64,000 nucleotides of DNA from Halictus rubicundus (Eukaryota > Arthropoda > Insecta > Hymenoptera > Halictidae), in assembly GCF_050948215.1 (NCBI RefSeq), contig NC_135158.1, positions 9,533,822-9,597,821 on the forward strand, read 5' to 3'. The notes under the pieces are model-generated. The model was given only the letters and a program-made list of their open reading frames with translations, searched no databases and was not told the origin of the DNA. The position numbers were made by a program, and so were the translations under genes. How positions within the stretch are numbered: the first letter of the stretch is position 1; each line of letters opens with the position of its first letter. Below, in pieces: positions 38,266-48,100 of the stretch.

Positions 38266-39158
38266 TACAGGGTGGGGCAATAACTATGTCCAGTTTGAAT
38301 ATTGCCGTTATTTGTAATAATATGAAAAAATGTTATATAGAAAACTTACACGGTATAGAGGGGGACATATTGTGACACAAACATTTTCTGCGTGGGTGGG
38401 GGCATAGAGGAGATTTCAAGGTCAACTCTATTTTTTTAAATGGAATGCTATGTTTTTTTTTATCACGATGTGATAGCCAGTGTTGAGACGAATTCAGCGA
38501 GTTATCATTGAAGGTCATGCAAGGTCAAATATGGTAGTAAAATAAACTTTATTACCTTACGGGAGATGCTCGAATTGGTGACCGTTTGCGTCAATGCAAA
38601 GTTGCAAGCATCACGTGCATGTCTTATCGTTTCTGAACTTCTTCTAGCACATGCTGTATGATTTCATAGACCCTCACTTTTACATAAACGAATGGTTTTG
38701 TAACATTGTTTATGTTGTGGCAATACATCGCGTATAGATAGAAATGTAAACATCTCATCAGCTCGTAATGTAAACATCTCACCAGTTCGTAACATTAACA
38801 TGAATCGGTCAGTCAGTCTCGGTCGATTGTTAATAATATTAACAATCAATCAATTATAATAGTCGATTGTTATAAAGTTTATTTTACTACCATACTTGAC
38901 CTTGCATGACCTTCAATGATAACTCGCTGAATTCGTCTCAACACTGGCTATCACATCGTGATAAAAAAAACAAAGCGTTCCATTAAAAAAAAAAACAGTT
39001 GACCTTGAAATCTCCTCTATGCCTCCACTCACGCAGAAAATGTTCGTGTCACAATATGTCCCCCTCTATACCGTGTAAGTTTTCTACATAACATTTTTTC
39101 ATATTATTACAAATAACGGCAATATTCAAACTGGACACAGCTATTGCCCCACCCTGTA
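38266..39158 (-). mobile_element. CAGGGTG-ended DNA transposon with ~285-bp inverted arms and decayed transposase (Tc1/IS630-like)
   Basis: The element runs TA-CAGGGTGGGGCAA to TTGCCCCACCCTG-TA, so the ends match inversely and are flanked by TA on both sides, the target duplication used by Tc1/mariner elements. The arms (38266-38553 and about 38871-39158) are close inverted copies. The spacer holds a broken transposase tail on the minus strand: 38557-38690 can be read as CIDANGHQFEHLP and a stop, preceded in another frame by VYEIIQHVLEEVQKR. That C-terminus resembles DDE transposases of the IS630/Tc1 group. Most of the transposase is missing, so the copy cannot move on its own. The superfamily call rests on the TA duplication and the tail. 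Confidence 0.75.
38557..38690 (-). pseudogene. Transposase C-terminal remnant inside the CAGGGTG element
   Basis: The last readable residues are CIDANGHQFEHLP followed by TAA. Upstream, the frame with VRVYEIIQHVLEEVQKR stops at TAA, and the CIDANG frame also contains a TGA a few codons before, so at least one frameshift and stop are present. The similarity to IS630/Tc1-type transposase tails is from memory of the family. Confidence 0.55.
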
Positions 39159-39773
39159 TATTGAAGGGAATAAAGCAGTCTTCGCAATTGCAGGCAAAAT
39201 CCACTAAAAAGTGTTCAGCCATGGATGATTTAAAAATTATGAAATAGTCACCAGGAGATAACGCGTCAAGTGTCCGACGCCAGGAGAACTGTTCCGAATG
39301 TTTCAACAAACCTTGTACGAGATTTCGAATAAAAGAAAAAACGAGTCCTTCCTCGATACAGAACAATGAACAGCTCGTTCTCCGATAAGGACACGCGGCC
39401 AGCGGTATCGGCTATCCCTGTCCCTCCGATAAGGACACCTCGCCACGAACAGGATCCCCGAAGAAGGGAGGACAGGTGAGCAGAAGGGAGGAGGTAAACG
39501 TGACCGTAGGTGAGGCACAAGGCGCGGAGAAGGGGGAATAGAGGGGGGGGGAAGAGATCGTCGGGTTGGCAGGGTGGGGGTCGTCGAGGGCCGCGAGTTC
39601 AGAACTGCTAATTATGTAAATTGCCGGTGTTGCAAATTACCCTCACAGTTTGCGTTCATTCTGCACACAATCCACACGGGTCCTTGCACACCTCGCAACG
39701 GAATCCATCCACTCGGATACTGTTACTTCCTTCGAGAAAGAGACGGACGACGTTGGACCGGGCCCAAGGAGTT

Positions 39774-39790
39774 GGGGGGGGGGGGGGGGT
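39774..39790 (+). repeat. Homopolymer G run of about 17
   Basis: An unbroken G run followed by TTCCGGGG. Together with G-rich 39540-39585 it could form quadruplex structures; the length in the assembly may be unreliable. Confidence 0.85.
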
Positions 39791-40589
39791 TCCGGGGATC
39801 CTCGAGGCCCCTCTCGATGGTACGAGATCCTCCCGGCTCCGCTTGGTCGTTCGTCATAACCGGTACTCAACGACGCGCGTGTACCCCGGGTACAGTGTTT
39901 AGCCGCATGAAAACCTCGCCTCTGATGGATATTTTCATTGCCGGCCTGCCTCGATGACACTCGCTGCCTTGTAGAAGCTGTGTCGTGCGATTCCGAGGTG
40001 CTCGAAGATGTTTCGATCGCTGGTTTTAGGGTAGCTCTTCAGGGTGGTATGGGGATGTGATTTTCAAGGAAATTATGAACTTCAAGTTCCTTATGCAATT
40101 ATTGAGATTGTAAAAGTGCGAACAATTTTTATTTCCGCAGTGTACTGATTAGGTAATATTAGTGCTCGGTAGTCCTGGTGTTACAGACTCGATCCTTGGT
40201 ACCTAAGCTATACCACGCTCACCCTAGTTGTTGCACAGACGTCTCAGAATGACATCCATGTTTCAATCCGAGTTTAATGAAACGTCTACTGGACGAAACA
40301 GCTCTGTCTTACCGTAGATGTTGCACAGTTGTCTCGGAAAGCAACATAACGATTCCCCTTAATTATTCTCGAAACTGCTGGGGAAGTAATTACAGTCCCG
40401 CTACAAAACAAAAGTCATAGTCATTGGATTCCCTCCTCCCAATTAAGGCTGTCGAACGTACCGTGTTCGAGGCACGTTGAGATTTCAACATTCTTCCGTG
40501 AACCCGTTACTTTTCAGCACCGGGAACACAGCATCGGTATCACCGGGAACGAGATTACCAGCCGATACGGAGGATCGATAGGGACCGGG

Positions 40590-40990
40590 CAGCGCGCTAA
40601 TTGCCAGATCAAACGGGCAATAATCGATTAAGCACGCCACGCCCACGAATATTAATGAGCCGTTTTCGGAATGAAGGCGCGCACCAAGTCTCCGTTCTTT
40701 CGGGAAAGCTGTCCCACACCCGTTGAACAATGAGATCTATTAATTGGCGATCGAGGGCCGCGTCGATTTGACATGCCCCCCCACTGGGTTTAATTATCGG
40801 CCCTCGGTCAACGTTCCAATTAACGTGCTTAATTATCGCCCCGCGGCCGATTCTACCGGGAACCCCGTCGTAACTCCGATCTCGCGGCGATTAATCGAAC
40901 CGCTTAATTTATCGGTGATCTTCCGCGATCCACGCCGCGACGTTTAATTATTTCCCGGGTGATGGTTAATGGAACGTTTAATTACGTCAC
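40590..40990. promoter_or_regulatory. Candidate cis-regulatory block: clustered homeodomain ATTA/TAATTA sites
   Basis: In about 400 bp of otherwise GC-rich DNA I count at least a dozen ATTA/TAAT cores, including TTAATTATC (twice), TTTAATTATT, TTTAATTACG, CAATTAACG and GATTAATC. They are spaced by GC-rich linkers with GATCG/CGATC. The block is about 3 kb downstream of the ems stop codon. Enhancer activity is inferred only. Confidence 0.35.
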
Positions 40991-42178
40991 GGGAGCACGT
41001 GAGTGTCGATGAAAGTAGTTTACCTTGCAGTTGCTTTCCAGAAATTTTCGTCTGAATTTTTTGTTCAACAAACAGGAAATTCGGACTTTTAAAAATAAAA
41101 CGAAGCTTCCGGTAAAATATGAAGTCATTAAGTAGTGTACTAGAAATTTAGTTTGAATGCCTTGATGTTATGCGCTTAAGTCTCGGCAACAATTAACCGA
41201 TTATTCAACAATAACTTTTCGATTTCCAAGAGAATGTAATGATTGTTAATTTACCGTGCTATCGAGTTGAAGCCCTATACAAAGTGCCGGTTCTCTAGAT
41301 GCATTCTTTCTGAAGATATTAAGAATTTAATACTCGAAGTGGAGCGTCCATTAAACAAGATGGCGGATGTACAGTATCCTTCGCCGCACAGTTCTCTCTG
41401 AACGGTTCCGTTATGGTGTTTCCTGCACTGGAAATGGGGGGAGAGGTTCCTACACGAAATTCAAGGATGTAACCGGCGATTCCGGTGCCCCCGCAAAAAT
41501 AATGACTCTTTGTAGTCTCGGCGGGTCTGCATATCCGTTGTTTCGTCCACGAAAGCAAACGCGGGCCCGCTTAATTACGGGGGAGTCAGCCGGATCTGGC
41601 GTAATTATTCGTCTCGAAGGCGGCGATTATAAAGCGATTATCGACGAGAATCGGCCGGTAGCTTGCGAAAAAGAAGTCGGACCCCGTGAAAGGACATTTC
41701 CGCGAAAACGATTTGTCGAGGGAGTAATAACCACCGTCGAAAACATTTTGCATGTTGACCTCGTCTGCCGGCATTTACATAAACACAGGTGAACCGACAT
41801 TGAAAATATCTTCTTCGACGGTTCTCGCTCTTGTTCGTCATATCCGACAATTATCCAGGCTTCAATCGTGCGTCCCCCTTAATTTTAATTATTACAATTA
41901 CGGACATTTACGTTTCAAACAGGAAAAGGAGGCATCTCAATTAAAAGCCGTATTGAATTGCGTGGACTCAGTTTGGAATTTTTATGAGTCGAAATGACGG
42001 GTTATCAGTTCCTATTTTGATAATTTGGAATAAAATTGATTTTTGTTATTATAGATTCTGAAGTTGAAACCTTGAATTCTACCAACATTTGGGAGCCTGC
42101 CATCATCGATTTTTCGAAGAAGAAGGCGGTCAAATAAATGAAAAAACGTGGCAGTTGTATCGTGAAGAGATGATATAA

Positions 42179-42184
42179 TTTATT
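42179..42184 (-). promoter_or_regulatory. Candidate distal polyadenylation signal AATAAA
   Basis: The minus strand reads CGAAATAAATTATATC here. Downstream on the same strand, around 42130-42150, is a U-rich stretch (GTTTTTTCATTTATTT), as expected of a downstream element. It lies about 1.9 kb after the ems stop codon. Cleavage would fall near 42150-42170. Confidence 0.45.
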
Positions 42185-42270
42185 TCGCTATATCGTTAGA
42201 ACACGAACTGAGTCATCCGATGATCGTACAATCCTACGCCTTTGCACGTCGAGTAAAATCACAATTCTTT

Positions 42271-42289
42271 TATATACAATCTATATACA
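42271..42289 (-). promoter_or_regulatory. Paired PUF (Pumilio-type) RNA motifs UGUAUAUA
   Basis: The minus strand carries TGTATATA at 42282-42289 and again at 42271-42278, separated by 3 nt. Both match the UGUANAUA consensus bound by PUF-family proteins. They are about 90 nt upstream of the distal AATAAA, a usual place for 3' UTR control elements. Binding is inferred. Confidence 0.45.
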
Positions 42290-42758
42290 AACGGAGCCTG
42301 GCGAAGAGATCGATCGGTCCTCGAGGATCGACGATCGATCCAAATTAGCTTCGTGACTCTTTGAATCTCGCTTGGATCGATTATCTCCACGTGTCGAACA
42401 GTTCCGAGTCCTCCCGAGGAAGTCTAGGAGATCCGATCGAGGGGACCGGGAATAATTATGCTCCTCGGGGAACGATCGTCTCGTCGTCGGGCTGCCCTCT
42501 AACGCTCTATCGATACAATAATTTAAATCGTCAGTACATTTCGGAGACATCGATCGACAAAGGGAATACTGGTCGCTCGTGGGACAACGACGTTAAATAC
42601 AATCGCAAGTACAACTCGAGTTTACACTGGGACGATCCCTAAGGGTACGAAATTTGGCACTCTGTCCTCCCTCTTTGCAACGCACACTCGCACACACGCA
42701 ACGGGCACACGTTCTCTCTGTCATTCGCACGATTCGCTCTCACCCGGTTCTGTCAAAC

Positions 42759-42766
42759 TATGTACA
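42759..42766 (-). promoter_or_regulatory. PUF-type motif UGUACAUA in presumed ems 3' UTR
   Basis: The minus strand reads TGTACATA, an exact UGUANAUA match. It is a third PUF-type site, about 470 nt nearer the stop codon than the distal pair. Confidence 0.35.
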
Positions 42767-42870
42767 CTCTAACCTCGGATTAAAAGAGATCCTCTCGCCC
42801 TTCGGAGGACGCAGGATGGCCGATCCATGGGTCACAGCCACGGACCACAGTCTTCGATTCTTCTCGGTTA

Positions 42871-42876
42871 TTTATT
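42871..42876 (-). promoter_or_regulatory. Candidate proximal polyadenylation signal AATAAA
   Basis: The hexamer AATAAA (minus strand) lies within TGTAAATAAATAACC, about 1.2 kb after the ems stop. It is one of three such hexamers in the presumed 3' UTR; a further one is at 43463-43468. Which of them is used cannot be told from sequence alone. Confidence 0.3.
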
Positions 42877-42986
42877 TACACGATCAGGGGGAGGTACGCG
42901 GGGTTGGATGGGGATTACAATGTGTTCTATGGCAAGATGCAACTGCGCGGACGCGTCGACAACGATCGAACGGCCGGAAGCCGCCC

Positions 42987-42989
<3 letters not shown>

Positions 42990-43084
<95 letters not shown>
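42990..43084. repeat. (TC)n microsatellite in the presumed ems 3' UTR
   Basis: About 95 bp of CT dinucleotides with two CCCTCCC interruptions. If the 3' UTR call is right, the mRNA would carry a (GA)n tract of this length. Confidence 0.96.
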
Positions 43085-43085
<1 letters not shown>

Positions 43086-44058
43086 AGCTGATAAGATCGT
43101 CGGGGAAAACCCCGGAAACATCCTCGGTGTCCTTTTTCTGCACGACATTCGACTGAGGAACTATGGTCAATGTATGAAAGGAGCGGCGGCGATTCCGTCG
43201 AAGAGAACCAATCGGTTCGACGACACTCGAAGTTCTACAGCGTCCCCGTTTCCGCCGGAAACTCGTCCATTTAGCTTCCCGGGGAACAATGCCTCCATTA
43301 GCCAGCTTCCGCGGTTGCCCTAACCTCGCGCAATCCCGTCGGTTCCAGGATGCTACGCGTTTTCAGTTCCTGCGTGGTTTCGAAGGACCACGTCAGTCTC
43401 ATCGACAGACGGAGTGTCTTCGAGGCTCTTCCGACGACCGTGTCGGCAATTCCCTCTGGGACTTTATTATTCGGAACTGCTCGTGCTCTGCACCATCACC
43501 CGTTCCAATGACTCGAGGACCCCTTCAAAACATTCTTTCGGATTCGATTCGATTCTTGATCTTTGGATTTCGCGCGATTCCGACGGTTCTGTAGAACCTC
43601 CCGCAACTCCCACAACGTTTTGGTATTCTCCGAAAACCTTCCGGGGATTCTATTCTGCTGCAACTGTCTGCACCTCGCACCGACTTCGACGATCAACGTT
43701 CAGTTTCCAATTCCAATGTAAGAACTCCAACTTCTTCTCTTTCGCCTTCTGAAACTTCTCGAAGCTCTCCTCCGATCTGGCAATTACGATTCCCGATCTT
43801 CTCGCTGGAGGCAATTCCAGCGACTCCGTCCACAGAGGATCTTAACGTCAGCCTCTCGCCCACGTGTCACGCGATTCGCGTCCACGGTTATCTGACAATT
43901 TCGTAGAGTCCCTGTTTCCGACTCTCGGGCTGGTTCTCTGCCAGGATCACGATTCCACGGGAGCTCGATCCTTGTCGAACGATCGTAATCTCGTGCGACG
44001 GTGTCCTCGTCGGTCAGACGGGATTCCTGGCGCCTTAGTCCAGGCAGAGAACGTCTAG

Positions 44059-44340
44059 CTACGCCTCGGAGCCGCTCGAGCACTCCTCCGCCTCCGGATC
44101 GATGTGCTCCTCTTCCTCCTCCTCCTCGTGGTGATAGTCGCCGGTCTCCTGCTGCCACTTGCTCACGTGATGCGTGTTCTTGTTGTTGCTGTTGTTGTTC
44201 GCGTTTCCACCACCGCCTCCTCCCCCTCCGCCACCACCACCGCCACCTCCGCCGCCGCCTGATTGCTGTTGAGCTTTCGCCTCCTCCTCCTGCTGCATCC
44301 GTTTGTGCTTCGTCCGTCGGTTCTGGAACCAGACCTTCAC
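44059..44340 (-). CDS. ems: Terminal exon of EMX-family homeobox protein (empty spiracles), partial CDS
   Basis: The exon encodes 93 residues and ends at a TAG codon at 44059-44061. It opens with VKVWFQNRRTKHKRM, which is homeodomain residues 45-59 of recognition helix 3, with W48, F49, Q50, N51 and R53 all present. RRTKHKRMQQE is typical of insect ems/E5 proteins. A Gln/Gly tract (about 19 Gly) and an Asn run follow. Next comes THHVSKW, which resembles the HHINRW motif after the homeodomain of vertebrate EMX1/2, and then an acidic tail ending SSGSEA. The family are Q50 nuclear transcription factors; ems patterns the insect head, brain and tracheal openings. The exon starts in phase 0 right after a TTGCAG acceptor, at the 44/45 position where EMX homeoboxes are split. 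The first 44 homeodomain residues were not found in this window. The related E5 gene is the main alternative to ems. Confidence 0.93.
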   Translation of the reverse strand: MKVWFQNRRTKHKRMQQEEEAKAQQQSGGGGGGGGGGGGGGGGGGNANNNSNNKNTHHVSKWQQETGDYHHEEEEEEEHIDPEAEECSSGSEA

Positions 44341-44353
44341 CTGCAACAGGAAA
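44341..44353 (-). other. 3' splice site (acceptor) of the ems homeobox intron
   Basis: Read on the minus strand, the bases before the exon are TTTCCTGTTGCAG, a pyrimidine-rich tract ending in a consensus CAG. The next base starts the Val45 codon of the homeodomain. Without splicing here the reading frame would lose homeodomain identity upstream, so this site sets the exon boundary. The TTG codon that can be read just before it is intronic and not a start. Confidence 0.88.
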
Positions 44354-45879
44354 CAATTTTGCCATGGTCAGTTCTATGCTGGTTCTTTATTTTCGAAATT
44401 TTATGGTGGTTGATTTATGAGAAGTATTACTGGACTACGGATTAGGGACGAGGGATGAAATCCATTTTTACTTAATTCCTGCTCACCACAATAGACGCGG
44501 AACATCTTTACTCGCAACAAAAATAAATATAATTGAATATCAATGCGATTCGATCGATATAAAAATTGGCAGTAGATCCGGGGATCCATCGCCGGCCCAG
44601 CTCGAGCCACCCTCGAATTCCACCGTCTCAACTACAGTGCACACAAAGCATGTTTATAAACAGTTTCGACACTGTCGCCGGATGATCGTCCGCGGTACCG
44701 CACGCGTGATCCGCCGCCGGTTAATCCGGGTCTTGTCAAAACCACGTCGGATCCTCTGTTAGCCAAACATTCGTGCCACCTCCCCCCACCCTTTTGTGCC
44801 CCGTCTTCCACCCCCCTCGCGTCGCGAACGACAATGCCGATTTCACGCGTTGATAGCTCGAAAATCGAGTTCATTCAACCCTTCTCTCGCAGGAAGCGCG
44901 ACCAGGACAATGCCTATCTAACAGTCAATTCGGGGACAATGCGCGGGGCTGGCTCAGCCCTTTGCTGCCCGTTTCATCCCCCTTTTTTCGCGACGGGGTT
45001 CCGCGTCACCTAACCCGAACCATTGTAACCGGATACACCCCGTTTAGGGGTGGTTCCTCGATACACCCTGGATGCTCTAACTAGTTGCCACTTAATTTGG
45101 CGAGGAGGGTCCCTTGACTGTCCTCGACTCGGCGAATCGATCGACGAAATAACGAGCGCCGTTTAAGCGTTATTGCGGTGTGATTTCTTGCGTGTAACTA
45201 CGTCCACAAGTGACTTTTTGTCGCTTCGCATTACTCTCTTCTTCTTCTTCTGTTATTCGGTAAAAACTTCTAAAAAACGGTGAAACTTTAGGTACACGCA
45301 ACGTCGATGAAAAGTTGTTGCTTCTGCGTGGACAGAGTTTAAAGTAGCAAATTCCACGCGTGCTGTTATGTTCGTTGGATTCTCGGAAAATGAAGCCCGC
45401 TCGAAAAGGTATGAACAATATGAATTAAACAGGAGATAATAATCAAGTGAACCATCGTTCGAAGAGATGACATCGAGGAAAGCCACCGAGTATCCTAGCA
45501 CCTTCACCATCATTCTTTGGATGTCGTTCCGACGGAAAAAGGAGCTGAAAGAGTTTCAGCTATTTCCGTTTGATCGAGGACGTCATTCGCCGGAGCGTTG
45601 CCGAAAACGAGGCCGGATGGGAGCCGCGTCGGCGTTGGCCGGTCGAATAAAAATCGTTCGTTGGTACGGCGGCATAAATCGTCCAAGCTGTTGGAAGCTT
45701 TTATGCGATTTTTACAGCCCGCGCCCCCGTAAAATACTGGCGTGGATTGCGGGGCTCACCTACGCGCCCGGTGACGGAGGGTAAACTCGGTTAAACCGAG
45801 TGTAAATCCAGCCGGCACGAGTGTGTAAATCCACCTTTAGTTTCGTCGAGAGAACCACATAGACAGACGGACAGAGACA

Positions 45880-45893
45880 GAGGGGGGTTGAGA

Positions 45894-45943
<50 letters not shown>

Positions 45944-46350
45944 GTGAGGGGTGTGAAAGAGGACGACAGAGTGAGGGGAACAAAGGTGGCAAAGGGTGAG
46001 TGTAACGGAGATAGAGAGAAATAGAGTCAGAGGGCGATAAAAATATAAGGGGTGAGAGTAAGAGTGAGAGAGGGTGAGAGAAAAAAGAGGCAAGGGTGCG
46101 AGTAAAATAGAGAGAGAGGAGGTGAGAGAAAGAATCAGCGGGTGAGAGTAACAGAGACAAAGGGTAAGAGTATCCGCAGACAGAGGGTAGAAAGAAAGAG
46201 AGAGGGGGTGAGAGAAGTAGAGACAGAGGGTGGTAACATAGACAGAAGCTAACAGAAAGCAAAGGCCGTAGGATGAGAGGAAGAAGGACAACTCGTGCGA
46301 CCGAAGAGGGAGATGAAAAGGGTCGGTAGAGGGGTAGCAGGCGACGAGCT
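45880..46350 (+). repeat. Polypurine tract of about 470 bp, (GA)n core with decayed GTGAGAG units
   Basis: A pure (GA) run at 45898-45940 is followed by about 400 bp almost free of pyrimidines other than T, built of variants of GTGAGAG, AGAGAGA and GGGTGAGAG. Long frames on the minus strand here are Leu/Ser-rich by composition only. It sits about 1.5 kb inside the presumed ems intron. Confidence 0.9.
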
Positions 46351-47499
46351 GATCCTGGGGGTAGCGAAAGGGGTGGCCAGGGTTTCCGCGTGCGTCAAGA
46401 TCCGCCAATCGGGTTTCAGGACCGCTCGCGGTCACCATGGCAACCGGCTCGGGGGACGCAGGGTGATTACGAAATGGGGGTAACTCGATTAAACCGTGCG
46501 ACGAGGGTTCTGCTGGGAGTGTTAGCCGAGCCGGGCCGAGAGGGTAACCGGGGGATGGGGGAGCTACACACGGAGCGTCGTTAACCGGGGCCGCTCTCTA
46601 TTTGCCCTCTTAATCATCCGTTAAGTGCCACAATCCTCGAAAAGTTCCCTGGGGCACACAACCCCAGAAATTTCGCCCGTCGTGCTTTCTCTCTCGCCTG
46701 GCCCCGTTCGTTGCCGCCATTAATTCCGCGGCTAATTGCTCGTGGTATTTGGCAGACGGTTATACCCCCGACCGGGATTAGGCGACCGTTTATCCGCCGG
46801 CGAAGATTGCGCGCCGATGGCTCGTCCGCCGAGGGTTGCTCGCGGGAAATTTGTTGTATCGATCCTGCGACCGGTTTCAATTGGTCCTGGTGTGCTCTGG
46901 GAAATAGAGCTTTCGTTTATTGGACCGTGGATAGAGCATGGATTTTTATGCCAATTTTTAGAGAGTACTTTCAGCCGAAACGGAAAGTCAAATATTCTTC
47001 TAAAGTCTCGTTTTCACCTTCTCACATTTATCATAGTGCTCAAAATATAGTTAAGATGTATACCTCAAACGACTCCGAAATATTGGCAGGAAACAATGAT
47101 CTCTCTGATTTTTAATTCATACCCAAATTAACGCCGTTGCATGCTGAGGAAGAAACTGAAGAAATTCAGGAAAAATTCTCTTTCAATGGAGAAGAAGAAG
47201 AAGAAACTGTGGCAGGATTCTTTTTCAAAGATGAAGAAGCTGAGGAAACGTTCTTTTCTCAAGAATCAGAAAAAGAGGTTGAGGAAAGATTGGTTTTTCC
47301 ATTAATCTCTTTTCTAAATTGCTCCATTGACGAATTCCATCCACTAATTAGACCAATCCAGTCGAGAAACGGACGGACCGTACGGAAGTACGATAAAGTT
47401 TATTCTAGAATATACGGTCCAGAAATCGTGCTGTTTTCAGGGGCAGTTAAGGACGTCCGCGCAATCCATGAAACTCAAGGCAAGAATAATTCTGCGCGG

Positions 47500-48100
47500 C
47501 GATTAACAGGACGACGATCATCTTCGTATAAATCCCGGCCAATAACAAGACCCGGAGGATGCCAGAGAGACGCGTCGCGATAAAGTCCGACGGCGGCCAT
47601 CTTGGCCCGATTTATGGAAACGCGGTTCAATAAATTGCGACAATGTCTCCGCCGGTTTAATTACGATAAAACCCGGCGGGCTCGGTCGTCTCGGCACGGT
47701 TCTCTCTCGGCAGCATTTAAGATCGACGGTCGGAGAGAAAACTGTGGATCGCGCGAGAGCACAATCGCGGTATTAATTTCCATTAGTGTGTATCCAATTT
47801 CCTGCGCGCCGCGCCGCGGCGAAAAGAGCGAATATCGCCGCGCTCGCGCCGCCAATAAACGTAATTATATTTAACAGGGGACCGTAAAAGGCTCCGATAG
47901 ATTAGGCCTGGATACCCCCCGTCGTCTTTCTACTCTTTATTCGTCGTCGTCTCTTTTTTCCGTTTCCCTTTCCCTCCCGGCTCGAACACGCCTCGCCACA
48001 TTTGACGATTTCGCGAGATGGAACGAGATCGACCGGACGCGGACGCAATTAGCGTATGAGTTATTAATCGGACTTAATTGAATCCCGCGATTACCTCGCT
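47500..48100. promoter_or_regulatory. Possible conserved non-coding block with ATTA-core sites
   Basis: GC-rich DNA with recurring GTTTAATTACG, GTATTAATTTCC, CGTAATTATATT, GCAATTAGCG, TTATTAATCGG and CTTAATTGAAT. The pattern resembles 40590-40990. Conservation cannot be tested here. Confidence 0.25.

Larger units (their letters stand above)
39159..42159. other. Downstream flank of ems, non-coding
   Basis: G-rich 39480-39960, the ATTA-rich block 40590-40990 and the GC-rich 41340-41800. No exon is recognised. This is the nearest 3 kb beyond the presumed ems polyadenylation site. Confidence 0.5.
42160..44058 (-). other. ems: Probable 3' untranslated region of ems
   Basis: This is non-coding sequence immediately after the ems stop codon. 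On the minus strand it has AATAAA hexamers at 43463-43468, 42871-42876 and 42179-42184, so alternative ends are possible. The distal end is supported by U-rich sequence just downstream of the last hexamer and by PUF-type motifs upstream of it. A long (GA)n run (as read in the mRNA) sits at 42990-43084. The extent is inferred; transcripts were not available. Confidence 0.5.

Noticed and set aside
42654..43323. Long Ser/Leu frames over the TC repeat
   Set aside because: Microsatellite translation on the strand opposite the presumed ems 3' UTR.
43784..44365. 193-codon minus-strand frame overlapping the ems exon
   Set aside because: It is the out-of-frame shadow of the ems exon (Arg/Trp/Gly-rich from the GGN tract) and runs through the splice acceptor.
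45791..46438. 215-codon Leu/Ser-rich minus-strand frame resembling a membrane protein
   Set aside because: It is the translation of a polypurine/polypyrimidine tract; the hydrophobicity is compositional.
47137..47583. 148-codon acidic frame with Glu-rich repeats
   Set aside because: It depends on a TTG start and on an imperfect GAA-rich repeat; no homology recognised. It could merit an RNA-seq look but is not callable.
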